A stretch of 64,000 nucleotides of DNA from Bradyrhizobium sp. MOS003 (GTDB lineage: Bacteria; Pseudomonadota; Alphaproteobacteria; Rhizobiales; Xanthobacteraceae): contig NZ_PYFW01000001.1 in NCBI RefSeq assembly GCF_003020125.1, forward strand, positions 1,302,001-1,366,000. The letters run 5' to 3'. This document shows positions 9,080-17,611 of this stretch, one piece after another. The position numbers were made by a program, and so were the translations under genes. The notes under the pieces are model-generated. The model ran no database searches. It had not been told where the DNA came from and saw nothing but the letters and a program-made list of their open reading frames with translations. Position 1 is the first letter of the stretch. Every line of letters begins with the position of its first letter.

Positions 9080-9901
9080 ATGACCAATGCTCCGCCGCCA
9101 AACCATCCGCTCCGGGATTTCGTCGATCGTCACGAAAAACTGTTCGTGCTGACCGGCGCCGGCTGCAGCACCAATTCGGGCATTCCCGATTATCGCGACA
9201 GCAACGGCAACTGGAAGCGGACCCAGCCGGTCAACTTCCAGGCCTTCATGTCGGAGGCGCATACGCGCCAGCGCTATTGGGCGCGCAGCCTGATCGGCTG
9301 GCGGCGGTTCGGCCAAGCTCGCCCAAACGATGCGCATCATGCGCTGGCTAAGCTCGAGGCGAACGGGCGGTGCGGGATGCTGCTGACCCAGAACGTCGAC
9401 CGGCTGCATCAATCCGCCGGCCACCGCCAGGTGATCGACCTGCACGGCCGTCTCGACCTGGTTCGCTGCATGGGCTGCGGCGGCAAGATGCCGCGCGATG
9501 AATTTCAGCAGGCGCTCGGTCGCGCGAATGCGGAATGGCTGACGCTCGATGCGGCCGATGCACCCGACGGCGACGCTGATCTGGAGCACGAGGATTTTTC
9601 GTCCTTCCAGGTGCCTGCTTGCGAAGCCTGCGGCGGCATCCTCAAGCCCGATGTCGTGTTCTTCGGCGAGAACGTCCCCCGCGACATCGTCGCCACCGCG
9701 CAGGATCATCTGGCGCAGGCCGATGCCATGCTCGTCGTCGGCTCCTCGCTGATGGTCTATTCCGGATTCCGTTTCGTACAGGCTGCCGCGCAGCGCAATA
9801 TCCCGATTGCGGCCGTCAATCTCGGACGCACCCGCGCCGACGATCTCCTCACGCTCAAGGTCGAGGAGCGCTGCGAGGCGGCGCTTGCATTCCTGCTCTG
9901 A
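9080..9901 (+). CDS. Sir2 family NAD-dependent protein deacylase (SIRT4-like class II)
   Basis: This 273-residue sirtuin has GAGCS (26-30), GIPDYRD, TQNVDRLH (103-110), catalytic His122 in LHG, and zinc cysteines at 130/133 (CMGC) and 181/184 (CEAC). GSSLMVYSGF and the NLGRTRAD segment complete the NAD pocket. The spacing and the PDVVFFGENVP motif fit the class II group that includes SIRT4. It removes acyl groups from protein lysines using NAD. I start it at 9080, where the family N-terminus begins. The frame is open 69 codons further up, but that part reads as a regulator remnant. Confidence 0.9.
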   Translation: MTNAPPPNHPLRDFVDRHEKLFVLTGAGCSTNSGIPDYRDSNGNWKRTQPVNFQAFMSEAHTRQRYWARSLIGWRRFGQARPNDAHHALAKLEANGRCGMLLTQNVDRLHQSAGHRQVIDLHGRLDLVRCMGCGGKMPRDEFQQALGRANAEWLTLDAADAPDGDADLEHEDFSSFQVPACEACGGILKPDVVFFGENVPRDIVATAQDHLAQADAMLVVGSSLMVYSGFRFVQAAAQRNIPIAAVNLGRTRADDLLTLKVEERCEAALAFLL

Positions 9902-10039
9902 TCGCTGGGCTCGCGAACACGCCTTGCCTATTGCATGGGTGCCAAGCAGAATGGCTTGGCGCGGCATTCCCAGTCATCCATGGCATGGAAATTGCTGCGT
10001 TTTCGACGACAGTTTCGACGATCAGCCGGAGAATTTGGA

Positions 10040-12124
10040 ATGCTTGAGGGAGCCGAGGTGCGGCTTGCCGTCGATATCGGTGGCACGTTTACCGACATCG
10101 TGCTGGACGTGGGTTTGGATCGCAAGACGCGCAAGCTGCTGACGACGCCGCAGCGTCCCGAGCAGGCGGTGCTGGATGGAATGCGTCTCATTCTCGCCGA
10201 CGCGCGTGCCCATATCAGCGACATCGACGTCTTCATTCACGGCACCACGCTCGCGACCAACGCCATCATCGAGCGCCGTGGCGCCAAGACGGCGCTGATT
10301 GCGACCGAAGGCTTTCGCGACGTGCTCGATATCGGCACCGAGAGCCGCTACGACCAGTATGATCTCACCATCGACAAGCCGAGGCCGCTGGCGCCGCGCA
10401 GTCTGCGTTTCACCGTGCCCGAGCGCGTCGACGCCCATGGCGCCGTCCGTCTCCCGCTCGACGAAGCCTCGGTGCGCGCACTCGCGCCGAGATTGCGTGA
10501 GCTGGGCGTCGAGAGCGTCGCGATCGCCTTCCTGCACTCCTATGCCAATCCCGAGCACGAGCGACGCGCAGCCGCGATCCTGGCCGAGGAGATGCCTGAT
10601 ATCTCCGTGACCGTGTCCTCGGCCGTTTGCCCGGAGATTCGCGAGTATGAGCGCACATCGACTGCGGTCGCGAACGCCTATGTGCAACCCTTGATCGACG
10701 GCTATCTCGCCCGCATGGCTGATGCCTTGCAGGTCGAGCAGTTCCGCGGCGCGATCTATCTCGTCACGTCAGGTGGCGGCGTCACCTCGATCGAGACGGC
10801 GCGGCGCTTCCCGGTGCGCCTCGTCGAGTCCGGGCCTGCCGGCGGCGCGATCTTCGCGGCGCAGATCGCGGCACGGCTCGGCGAGAGCAAGGTGCTGTCC
10901 TTCGACATGGGCGGCACCACGGCCAAGATCTGCCTGATCGAAAAATACCAGCCCGAGACCTCGCGCGTGTTCGAGGTCGATCGCGCCGCGCGCTTTCTCA
11001 AGGGCTCCGGCCTGCCGGTGCGCATTCCCGTGATCGAGATGGTCGAGATCGGCGCCGGCGGCGGCTCGATCGCCCATGTCGACGCGATGAAGCGCGTTAC
11101 CGTCGGCCCCGAGAGCGCCTCCTCGGAGCCGGGACCAGCCTGCTACGGCCGTGGCGGCCTGCGTCCGGCGGTGACCGATGCGGACGTCGCGCTCGGCATG
11201 ATCGATCCCGACGCATTTGCCGGTGGCACGATCAAGCTTGATCCGGAGCTTTCGAAAAAGGCTCTGCTGAGCAGCGTGGGCGAGCCGCTCGGCCTGTCGG
11301 CGGAGACTGCGGCCTATGCGGTGCACGAGGTCGTCTGCGAGAACATGGCGAGTGCGGCGCGCGTCCATGCGGTCGAGCGCGGCGAGATCGTCGGCCAGCA
11401 CACCTTGATCGCCTTCGGCGGTGCCGCGCCCCTGCATGCGGCGCGGGTTGCCGAGAAGATCGGCGTCTCCCGGGTGATCGTGCCGTCGAATGCCGGTGTC
11501 GGCTCGGCCGTTGGATTCCTGGCAGCTCCCATCGCCTACGAACTGGTGCGCAGCCGCCACGTCCGGCTCGATGATTTCGACACCGAGGCGGTGTCGGATC
11601 TCCTGCAGGAGATGGTGACCGAGGCGCGCGCATTGGTCGAGCCGGGCGCCGCCGGTGCGCCGGTGCGCGAACGTCGCTCCGCCTTCATGCGCTATGTCGG
11701 CCAGGGCCATGAGATTTCGGTCGAGCTGCCGAACCGCCGGCTGACGACGGCCGATCTCGCCGGTCTGCGCCAGAAATTCGAGGCGGATTACTCCGCGATG
11801 TTCGAGCGGTCGATCCCGGGCGCGGCGATCGAGGTGCTGAGCTGGTCGGTGCTTGCGACCACCGATGCCCGCAATCCATCCGCCGTCGCCGCCGTCGCGC
11901 GGAAGCCCGCCGGCAAGGCGAGCGGCAGCCGCAAGTTCTTCGACGGCCGGGCAGGCGAGGTGATCGAGATCCCGCTCTATCGCCGCGAGGACATGGCGCC
12001 GGGCGCGACCATTGCCGGCCCCGCCGTGATCGCGGAGGACGAGACCTCCACCTTCGTCTCCAACAGTTTCGACGCCCATATCGACGGTGCCGGCAGCATC
12101 GTCATGGAACGAAAGGCAGCCTGA
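10040..12124 (+). CDS. hyuA: Hydantoinase/oxoprolinase family protein, subunit A
   Basis: This 694-residue protein starts with VRLAVDIGGTFTDIVLD, the ASKHA nucleotide-binding signature of HyuA/OplA subunits. It carries the further conserved blocks HGTTLATNAIIERRGAKT, VESGPAGGAIFAAQIA, FDMGGTTAKICLI and GAGGGSIA. These enzymes open hydantoin or 5-oxoproline rings with ATP. GGAGA lies 7 bases before the ATG, and the longer frame adds 35 residues of unrelated sequence. hyuB follows after 2 bases and then a TRAP importer, so the operon imports and cleaves one type of cyclic amide or related compound. The substrate (N-methylhydantoin, oxoproline, acetophenone-like or other) cannot be set from the sequence. 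Confidence 0.92.
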   Translation: MLEGAEVRLAVDIGGTFTDIVLDVGLDRKTRKLLTTPQRPEQAVLDGMRLILADARAHISDIDVFIHGTTLATNAIIERRGAKTALIATEGFRDVLDIGTESRYDQYDLTIDKPRPLAPRSLRFTVPERVDAHGAVRLPLDEASVRALAPRLRELGVESVAIAFLHSYANPEHERRAAAILAEEMPDISVTVSSAVCPEIREYERTSTAVANAYVQPLIDGYLARMADALQVEQFRGAIYLVTSGGGVTSIETARRFPVRLVESGPAGGAIFAAQIAARLGESKVLSFDMGGTTAKICLIEKYQPETSRVFEVDRAARFLKGSGLPVRIPVIEMVEIGAGGGSIAHVDAMKRVTVGPESASSEPGPACYGRGGLRPAVTDADVALGMIDPDAFAGGTIKLDPELSKKALLSSVGEPLGLSAETAAYAVHEVVCENMASAARVHAVERGEIVGQHTLIAFGGAAPLHAARVAEKIGVSRVIVPSNAGVGSAVGFLAAPIAYELVRSRHVRLDDFDTEAVSDLLQEMVTEARALVEPGAAGAPVRERRSAFMRYVGQGHEISVELPNRRLTTADLAGLRQKFEADYSAMFERSIPGAAIEVLSWSVLATTDARNPSAVAAVARKPAGKASGSRKFFDGRAGEVIEIPLYRREDMAPGATIAGPAVIAEDETSTFVSNSFDAHIDGAGSIVMERKAA

Positions 12125-12126
12125 TC

Positions 12127-13785
12127 ATGAGCAAGTCAAACGGCGCGAGCCTGATCGATCTCCAGATCATGTGGCACCGGCTGATCGCCGTGGTCGAGGA
12201 GCAGGCGCAGGTGCTGCTCCGCACCGCCTTCAGCCCGATCGTGCGCGAATGCGGCGATCTCTCGGCCGGCGTGTTCGACCTCAAGGGGCGGATGCTGGCG
12301 CAGGCCGTGACCGGCACGCCCGGTCACGTCAATTCGATGGCGGAATCGGTCAAGCACTTCATCAACCACTTCCCGATCGAGACGATGAAGGAGGGCGACG
12401 CCTACATCACCAACGATCCCTGGATGGGCACCGGCCACCTCAACGACTTCGTGGTCACCACGCCCTGCTTCAAGGACGGCAAGCCGGTCGCGCTGTTCTC
12501 CTGCACCAGCCATCTCATGGACATCGGCGGCATCGGCTTCGGTCCTGATGCCACCGACGTGTTCATGGAGGGGCTCTACATCCCGATGCTGAAGCTGATC
12601 GACCAGGGCGTCGTCAACGAGACGCTGATGGCGATGATCCGCACCAACACGCGGCTGCCGATCGACACCGAAGGCGACACCTATTCGCTGGCCGGCTGCA
12701 ACGACGTCGGCTGCGAGCGCCTTGTCGAGATGATGACCGAGTTCGGCATCGATACGCTCGACGAGCTCGGCGACTACATCTGCGACCGCTCGCGCGAGGC
12801 GGTGCTCGCCGAGATCGCAAAGCTGCCGAAGGGCAGCTGGCGCAACACCATGGTCGTCGACGGCTACGACGCGCCGGTGACCCTCGCCGCGACGCTGACG
12901 ATTTCGGACACGGGCATTCATGTCGATTTCGACGGCACGTCAGCTGCCTCGAAGTTCGGCATCAACGTGCCGCTGTCCTACACCATCGCCTACACCGTGT
13001 TCGGGCTCGGCTGCGTCGTCGCCTCGCAGATCCCGAACAATGCCGGCTCGCTGTCGCCGTTGACGGTGTCGGCCCCCGCTGGAGCTATCCTCAATGCGCC
13101 GAAGCCGGCGCCGGTCGCCTCGCGGCACATCATCGGCCAGATGCTGCCCGACGTGGTGTTCGGCTGCCTGCGCCAGATCATTCCCGAGCGTGTGCCGGCC
13201 GAAGGCACATCCTGCCTGTGGAATCTCAATGTGCGCGGCCAGACGCGAAGCGGCGTCGGCGGCAATTACGGATTCTCGATGGCGGTCACCTCCAATGGCG
13301 GCACCGGTGCGCGGTTCGCCAAGGACGGCCTGTCGGCGACGGCTTATCCGAGCGGCGTGCGCGGCACGCCGGTGGAGATCGCGGAGACGCAGACGCCTTT
13401 GATCTTCTGGCGCAAGGAGCTGCGCCCGGATTCCGGCGGGGCAGGGCGCACCCGCGGCGGCCTCGGCCAGATCATCGAGGTCGGAAGCGGCGTCGATGCG
13501 CCGTTCGACATCCTGGCGGCCTTCGACCGCATCGATCATCCGCCGCGCGGCCGCGACGGCGGCAAGAACGGCGAGGCCGGCTATGTCGGCCTGAAGTCCG
13601 GCAAGAAGCTGCGCGGCAAGGGTTTCCAGCAGGTGCCGCCGGACGACCGGCTGGTGGTGCTCACGCCCGGCGGCGCCGGCATCGGTGCGCCCGGGACGCG
13701 CGATCGCGCGGCGGTCGAGGCCGATGTCGAAAGCGGGCTCGTCTCCGCGGACAATGCGGTTGCAGTTTATGGGTACGCGCGCTGA
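12127..13785 (+). CDS. hyuB: Hydantoinase B/oxoprolinase family protein, subunit B
   Basis: This 552-residue partner of HyuA has the N-terminal SLIDLQIMWHRLIAVVEEQA, the block VRECGDLSAGVFDLKGRM, YITNDPWMGTGHLNDF and the C-terminal TPGGAGIGAPGTRD typical of HyuB. It forms the A/B complex that hydrolyses the ring amide bond. It follows hyuA by 2 bases, so translation is probably coupled. All family blocks are present and the length is normal. Confidence 0.92.
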   Translation: MSKSNGASLIDLQIMWHRLIAVVEEQAQVLLRTAFSPIVRECGDLSAGVFDLKGRMLAQAVTGTPGHVNSMAESVKHFINHFPIETMKEGDAYITNDPWMGTGHLNDFVVTTPCFKDGKPVALFSCTSHLMDIGGIGFGPDATDVFMEGLYIPMLKLIDQGVVNETLMAMIRTNTRLPIDTEGDTYSLAGCNDVGCERLVEMMTEFGIDTLDELGDYICDRSREAVLAEIAKLPKGSWRNTMVVDGYDAPVTLAATLTISDTGIHVDFDGTSAASKFGINVPLSYTIAYTVFGLGCVVASQIPNNAGSLSPLTVSAPAGAILNAPKPAPVASRHIIGQMLPDVVFGCLRQIIPERVPAEGTSCLWNLNVRGQTRSGVGGNYGFSMAVTSNGGTGARFAKDGLSATAYPSGVRGTPVEIAETQTPLIFWRKELRPDSGGAGRTRGGLGQIIEVGSGVDAPFDILAAFDRIDHPPRGRDGGKNGEAGYVGLKSGKKLRGKGFQQVPPDDRLVVLTPGGAGIGAPGTRDRAAVEADVESGLVSADNAVAVYGYAR

Positions 13786-13818
13786 CGCGTCGGTGCGTTT
13801 GGTAAATGGAGGGGCTCT

Positions 13819-14820
13819 ATGATCACGCGACGTAACTTCACTGCGGGCGCCGCGACGCTGCTCGCCGCCGGCCACATCTCGACCCGCGCTCGCGCGGCGA
13901 CGACGAACTGGGACATGTCGACGGTCTGGCCCGACGGCAATTTCCACACCCAAAACGCCTTTGCCTTCGCCGAAGAGGTGAAGAAGCAGACGGGCGGCGC
14001 GGTGGCGATCACCGTGAAGGCCGGTGGCCAGCTCGGCTTCAAGGGGCCGGAGCATCTGCGCGCCGTGCGCGACGGCCTGGTGCCGCTTGCGGACGTCCTC
14101 AACATCCAGCAGGTCGGCGACGAGCCCTTCATGGGCGTCGAGAGCATCCCGTTCCTCTGCGGCTCCGTGGAGGAGTTGAAGGTGCTGCACAAATACGTGC
14201 GGCCCGAATACGAGAAGATCGCCGCGCGCAACAATCAGAAGATCCTCTACATCGTGCCGTGGCCGACGCAGTATCTGCATCTCAAGGCGAAAGTCGCCGA
14301 CGTCGAGGGCCTGAAGAACATCAAGATCCGCGTGCCCGACAAGAATGCGGTCGACATGCTGAACGCCATCGGCATGGCGGCGGTGATGATCCCCTGGGGC
14401 GAAACGATCCCCGCGCTCGCCTCCGGCGCGGTCGCCGGCGTCTCCACCTCGTCGGTGTCGGGCGTCGACGGCAAGTTCTGGGAATTCCTGAAATATGTCT
14501 ACCCGACCAATCACGTCTGGTCGTCGCAGATGCTCACCGTCAATCTCGATTCCTGGAAGGCACTCCCGGCGGACCAGCAGAAGCTCGTCGCGGACATCGC
14601 GGCGAAGATGGAGCCCGGCTTCTGGGCCAACTCGCTCAAGGCCGACGTCGACAGCCTCAACCGTCTCAAGGAAGGCGGCATGGAGGTGGTGCCGGTCTCG
14701 GACGCGATGATGACCGACATCCGGGCCAAGACCGCGCCGCAGCTCGACGCCTTCCTCAAGCGCGTGCCGGCAGCCGACAAGCCGGTGCGGTCCTATCTCG
14801 CCGAAATGAAGCGGGGCTGA
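13819..14820 (+). CDS. dctP: TRAP transporter substrate-binding protein (DctP family)
   Basis: This 333-residue periplasmic binding protein has an N-terminal leader with a twin-arginine motif (TRRNFTAG, then LLAAGHISTRARA), so export through Tat is likely, as in some TRAP receptors. The mature part shows NFHTQNAFAFAEEVKKQTGG near its start, the central NIKIRVPDKNAVDMLNAIG with the carboxylate-binding arginine, and WGETIPALASGAVAGV. AATGGAGGGGC precedes the ATG. It follows hyuAB, so the ligand is probably the HyuAB substrate or a related organic acid. Confidence 0.9.
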   Translation: MITRRNFTAGAATLLAAGHISTRARAATTNWDMSTVWPDGNFHTQNAFAFAEEVKKQTGGAVAITVKAGGQLGFKGPEHLRAVRDGLVPLADVLNIQQVGDEPFMGVESIPFLCGSVEELKVLHKYVRPEYEKIAARNNQKILYIVPWPTQYLHLKAKVADVEGLKNIKIRVPDKNAVDMLNAIGMAAVMIPWGETIPALASGAVAGVSTSSVSGVDGKFWEFLKYVYPTNHVWSSQMLTVNLDSWKALPADQQKLVADIAAKMEPGFWANSLKADVDSLNRLKEGGMEVVPVSDAMMTDIRAKTAPQLDAFLKRVPAADKPVRSYLAEMKRG

Positions 14821-14830
14821 GGGCAGCACC

Positions 14831-15424
14831 GTGGTGAGCGTTTCGTCCGAAGCATCGCAAAGCCTCAATGCAGCGGCGCCCGCGCCGCTGCGCATCCTGC
14901 TCGACGGTATCGACCGGCTCGGCCGGCTCGACGGCTGGATTGGCGGCGGCTGCCTGCTGACGCTGACCCTGCTGATGCTGTGCGAGGTCGCAACGCGCTT
15001 CCTCTCGAACTTCCTGCCGTTCTTCCCTCCGACGATCTCGATCGCCTGGGAGTATTCCTCCTACCTGATGGCGGCGTCCTTCACCTTCGGCGCCGCCATG
15101 ACCTTGCGCGTCGGCGGCCACATCCGTGTCGTGCTGCTGCTCAAGAACGCGCCTGCGCCGCTGCAGCGCGCGCTCGAGATCTTGTCGGCTGCGGCCGGCT
15201 TTGCCTTCATGGCGTTCCTGACCTCGGCGATGGCGAAGTTCGCTCTCGGCGCCTATGTGCGCGGCCAGGTCTCGACCTCGAGCGACACGCCGCTGTGGTT
15301 TCCGGAAGCCGTCGTCACCTTCGGCATGCTGCTGCTGACGCTGCAATTCCTGGCGCGCGCGATCCAGGCCGTGCTCGGCCTGCCGCTGGAGGACCATCGC
15401 ATGAAGGCCTCGCCCGTCGAATGA
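14831..15424 (+). CDS. dctQ: TRAP transporter small permease (DctQ family)
   Basis: This 197-residue protein with four hydrophobic segments (about 38-58, 75-95, 118-140, 165-185) is the four-helix DctQ subunit that pairs with DctM. The start is one of two adjacent GTG codons at 14831/14834. The gap from dctP is only 10 bases. The soluble N-terminal 35 residues are rather long for the family, so a later start inside them is possible. Confidence 0.88.
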   Translation: MVSVSSEASQSLNAAAPAPLRILLDGIDRLGRLDGWIGGGCLLTLTLLMLCEVATRFLSNFLPFFPPTISIAWEYSSYLMAASFTFGAAMTLRVGGHIRVVLLLKNAPAPLQRALEILSAAAGFAFMAFLTSAMAKFALGAYVRGQVSTSSDTPLWFPEAVVTFGMLLLTLQFLARAIQAVLGLPLEDHRMKASPVE

Positions 15425-15455
15425 CAGCTTTGCTCGCTCCCGGATTCAAGCTCCC

Positions 15456-16760
15456 ATGACCATCGAAGTCGTCGCCCTGTTTGCGATCCTGTTCGCGCTT
15501 CTGGCCTGCGGCGTGTGGATCGGCCTGACGCTCGCGCTCACTGCGACGCTGCTGCTCGCCATGTTCCGCTCGATCCCGCTCGACAAGCTGCTGCCGCAAT
15601 ATGCCTGGAACATCCTGACCACGCAGGAGCTGCTGGCGCTGCCGCTGTTCATCCTGATGGGCGAACTACTGTTTCGCACCCGCCTGTCGCGCTCGCTGTT
15701 CCAGGGCCTCGCGCCGTGGGCGGGGTTGCTGCCGGGCCGCCTGCTGCATGTCAACGTGATCGGCTGCACCATCTTCGCGGCGATCTCGGGCTCCTCGGCC
15801 GCGACAACGCAGGTGATCGGCCGCATGTCGCTCAACGAGCTCCTGCGCCGCGGCTATTCGCGCGACATCGCGATCGGATCGCTCGCCGGCGCCGGCACGC
15901 TCGGCTTCCTGATCCCGCCGTCCAACATCATGATCATCTACGGCGTGCTCGGCGACGTTTCCATTCTCAAGCTCTTTACCGCCGGCGTGCTGCCCGGCCT
16001 GCTGCTGGCGGCCACCTTCATGGGCTGGGTGATGCTGCACACGACGCTCAAGCCCTCCATGGTGCCGGAGGCTGAGGCAAAGCTCTCGCAGGTGCCGTGG
16101 GTCGAGCGTTTCGCGGCGCTGAAGGATCTTGCGCCCGCGCTGTTCCTGATCGCCTGCGTGCTTGGCTCGATGTATGGCGGGCTCGCGACGCCCTCGGAGG
16201 CCGCCGCCGTCGGCGTGCTCGGCGCGGGGCTGGTGGCCTGGGCGCAAGGCTCGATGTCGCAGCAGGTGATGCGCGACGTGCTGATCGGCTCGGTCGTGAC
16301 CTGCTCGATGATCGCACTGATCGTGCTCGGCGCATCGATCCTCGGCAATGCCGCGGCCTTCCTGGGCATTCCGCAAGCGGTCGCGGCCTTCGTCAAGGGC
16401 CTCGGCCTGTCGCCCTTCATGCTGATCGTGGTGCTGATCATCTTCTACCTGATCCTCGGCTGTTTCCTCGACGGTTTCTCGATGATCGTGATGACGCTGC
16501 CGATCGTGCTGCCGATCGTGAAGGGGGCAGGCTTCGACGAGATCTGGTTCGGCATCTTCCTCGTGCTCGCCGTCGAGATGGCGCAGATCACCCCGCCGGT
16601 CGGATTCAACCTATTCGTGATCCAGGGCCTGACCGAGGACGGCCTCGGCTACATCGCGCGCGTCACGATGCCCTATCTGATGATCATGGTCGGCTTCGTG
16701 CTGCTGCTGACGCTGTGGCCCGGCATCGTCACGATCCTCCCGCGGGTGCTGTACGGGTAA
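15456..16760 (+). CDS. dctM: TRAP transporter large permease (DctM family)
   Basis: This 434-residue polytopic protein has about 11-12 transmembrane segments. The motifs GSSAATTQVIGRMS, GAGTLGFLIPPSNIMIIYG and ITPPVGFNLFVIQGLT are typical of DctM and carry the Na+-coupled transport path. It is the last gene of the hyuAB-dctPQM operon. No good terminator is seen; the repeat block from about 16836 follows directly. Confidence 0.92.
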   Translation: MTIEVVALFAILFALLACGVWIGLTLALTATLLLAMFRSIPLDKLLPQYAWNILTTQELLALPLFILMGELLFRTRLSRSLFQGLAPWAGLLPGRLLHVNVIGCTIFAAISGSSAATTQVIGRMSLNELLRRGYSRDIAIGSLAGAGTLGFLIPPSNIMIIYGVLGDVSILKLFTAGVLPGLLLAATFMGWVMLHTTLKPSMVPEAEAKLSQVPWVERFAALKDLAPALFLIACVLGSMYGGLATPSEAAAVGVLGAGLVAWAQGSMSQQVMRDVLIGSVVTCSMIALIVLGASILGNAAAFLGIPQAVAAFVKGLGLSPFMLIVVLIIFYLILGCFLDGFSMIVMTLPIVLPIVKGAGFDEIWFGIFLVLAVEMAQITPPVGFNLFVIQGLTEDGLGYIARVTMPYLMIMVGFVLLLTLWPGIVTILPRVLYG

Positions 16761-16835
16761 ACCGACCGACGCCTACCATCCGTCGTGGTGCCCGACGGGC
16801 AAAACACGCCAGCGCTGGGTCGATAGCCCTGCGTC

Positions 16836-17425
16836 AAAATATTCGTATTTACAGAAGTTCGGTTTTGCCGTACAAGCTGTGCCATCCCGCCCGCCACAAG
16901 GGGCGTTTCGCGATCGTCACGAGACGCGGGCCGGGATGCGGTGGCCGCGACGGCGTCGGCGCGCAATGTGGTTGCAGGGCGGGAAACCGTGAGCAGCGGC
17001 AGGCGCGGTACGACACGGCGCTGACAGCGTCTCTGTCCGGTCTCGATGGCGAGCGCACGCCAGCAGTCGGGAACGCGGATGGGGACGTGCGCGGACGGAG
17101 AAGTCGTGTGGTCCTGACGCCCGGGGTCTGTGCGTCAAGTCATGTGGTGATGTGCCGCCGACCGGTGCGCACATCTGAAATCCGCAAGGCGACGGGGGCA
17201 ATAGTGCAACGCTCCCCGGGGAGAGCACGAAGGACACCGTGAGAACCATCGCGCAGGGAAGGCCGGGCGACCGGCAACACCTGTCGTCCACCCCGTGCGC
17301 GTTCTTAGCACACGCGGGACTTCGGGTGCCAGCCGGCGCCCGGCCTTCCCTGCGCCCTTGCTTTCGAAGAGGGCGAAGACCACAGCAACGCTCGGGCGAA
17401 ACAGGCCGCGAGGATGAGCAATCGT
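16836..17425 (+). repeat. Large intergenic repeat-family element (about 590 bp)
   Basis: No credible gene lies here. The sequence runs from 'caaaatattcgtatttacag' through 'gggcgtttcgcgatcgtcac', 'cgtgtggtcctgac', 'ctccccggggagagcacg', 'catcgcgcagggaaggccgg' and 'ggccttccctgcgccctt' to 'ctcgggcgaaacaggccgcg'. I recall this ordered set of blocks as a dispersed non-coding family in Bradyrhizobium, Rhodopseudomonas and Nitrobacter, often mis-annotated as small hypothetical ORFs. The blocks gcagggaaggccgggcg (from about 17254) and cgcccggccttccctgc (about 17338-17354) are inverted copies about 70 bases apart. Boundaries are approximate. Its role is unknown. Confidence 0.65.
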
Positions 17426-17443
17426 GTCATCGCCCAACAGCGG

Positions 17444-17593
17444 TCTCGTGCCCCGGACGCAGCGCAGCGCGCCGCGTCTTCGCGGCGTGGTGCGCTGCAG
17501 AGCCGGAGCCCATGCATCAGCGGATGTTCAGCGAGCTGGGTCCCGGCTCTGCGCAGCAGCGTAAGAACGCTGCAGCGCGTCCGGGACACGAGA
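17444..17593. repeat. 150-bp inverted-repeat element next to the larger repeat
   Basis: The outer arms TCTCGTGCCCCGGACGC (17444-17460) and GCGTCCGGGACACGAGA (17577-17593) are inverted copies with one difference. Inside lie a second pair around 'agccggagcccatgcatc' and 'gctgggtcccggctct', so the whole unit can fold as a long cruciform-like hairpin. I recall this unit as a common Bradyrhizobium intergenic repeat. It ends 18 bases past the stop of the convergent GST gene and may serve as its transcription end. Confidence 0.7.
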
Positions 17594-17611
17594 GAGGTGG
17601 ACCAACCCGGC

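Noticed and set aside
10769..12079. A 436-codon minus-strand frame
   Set aside because: It is the shadow of hyuA; no ribosome site or family features.
12940..14895. A 651-codon open frame on the minus strand
   Set aside because: It lies antisense to hyuB and dctP, both of which carry intact family motifs. Its translation is rich in Arg/His/Asp with no recognisable domain, as expected for a shadow frame in GC-rich DNA.
16761..17611. Coding frames in the repeat block
   Set aside because: Frames in this block are Arg-rich, lack ribosome sites and span repeat blocks known to be non-coding.
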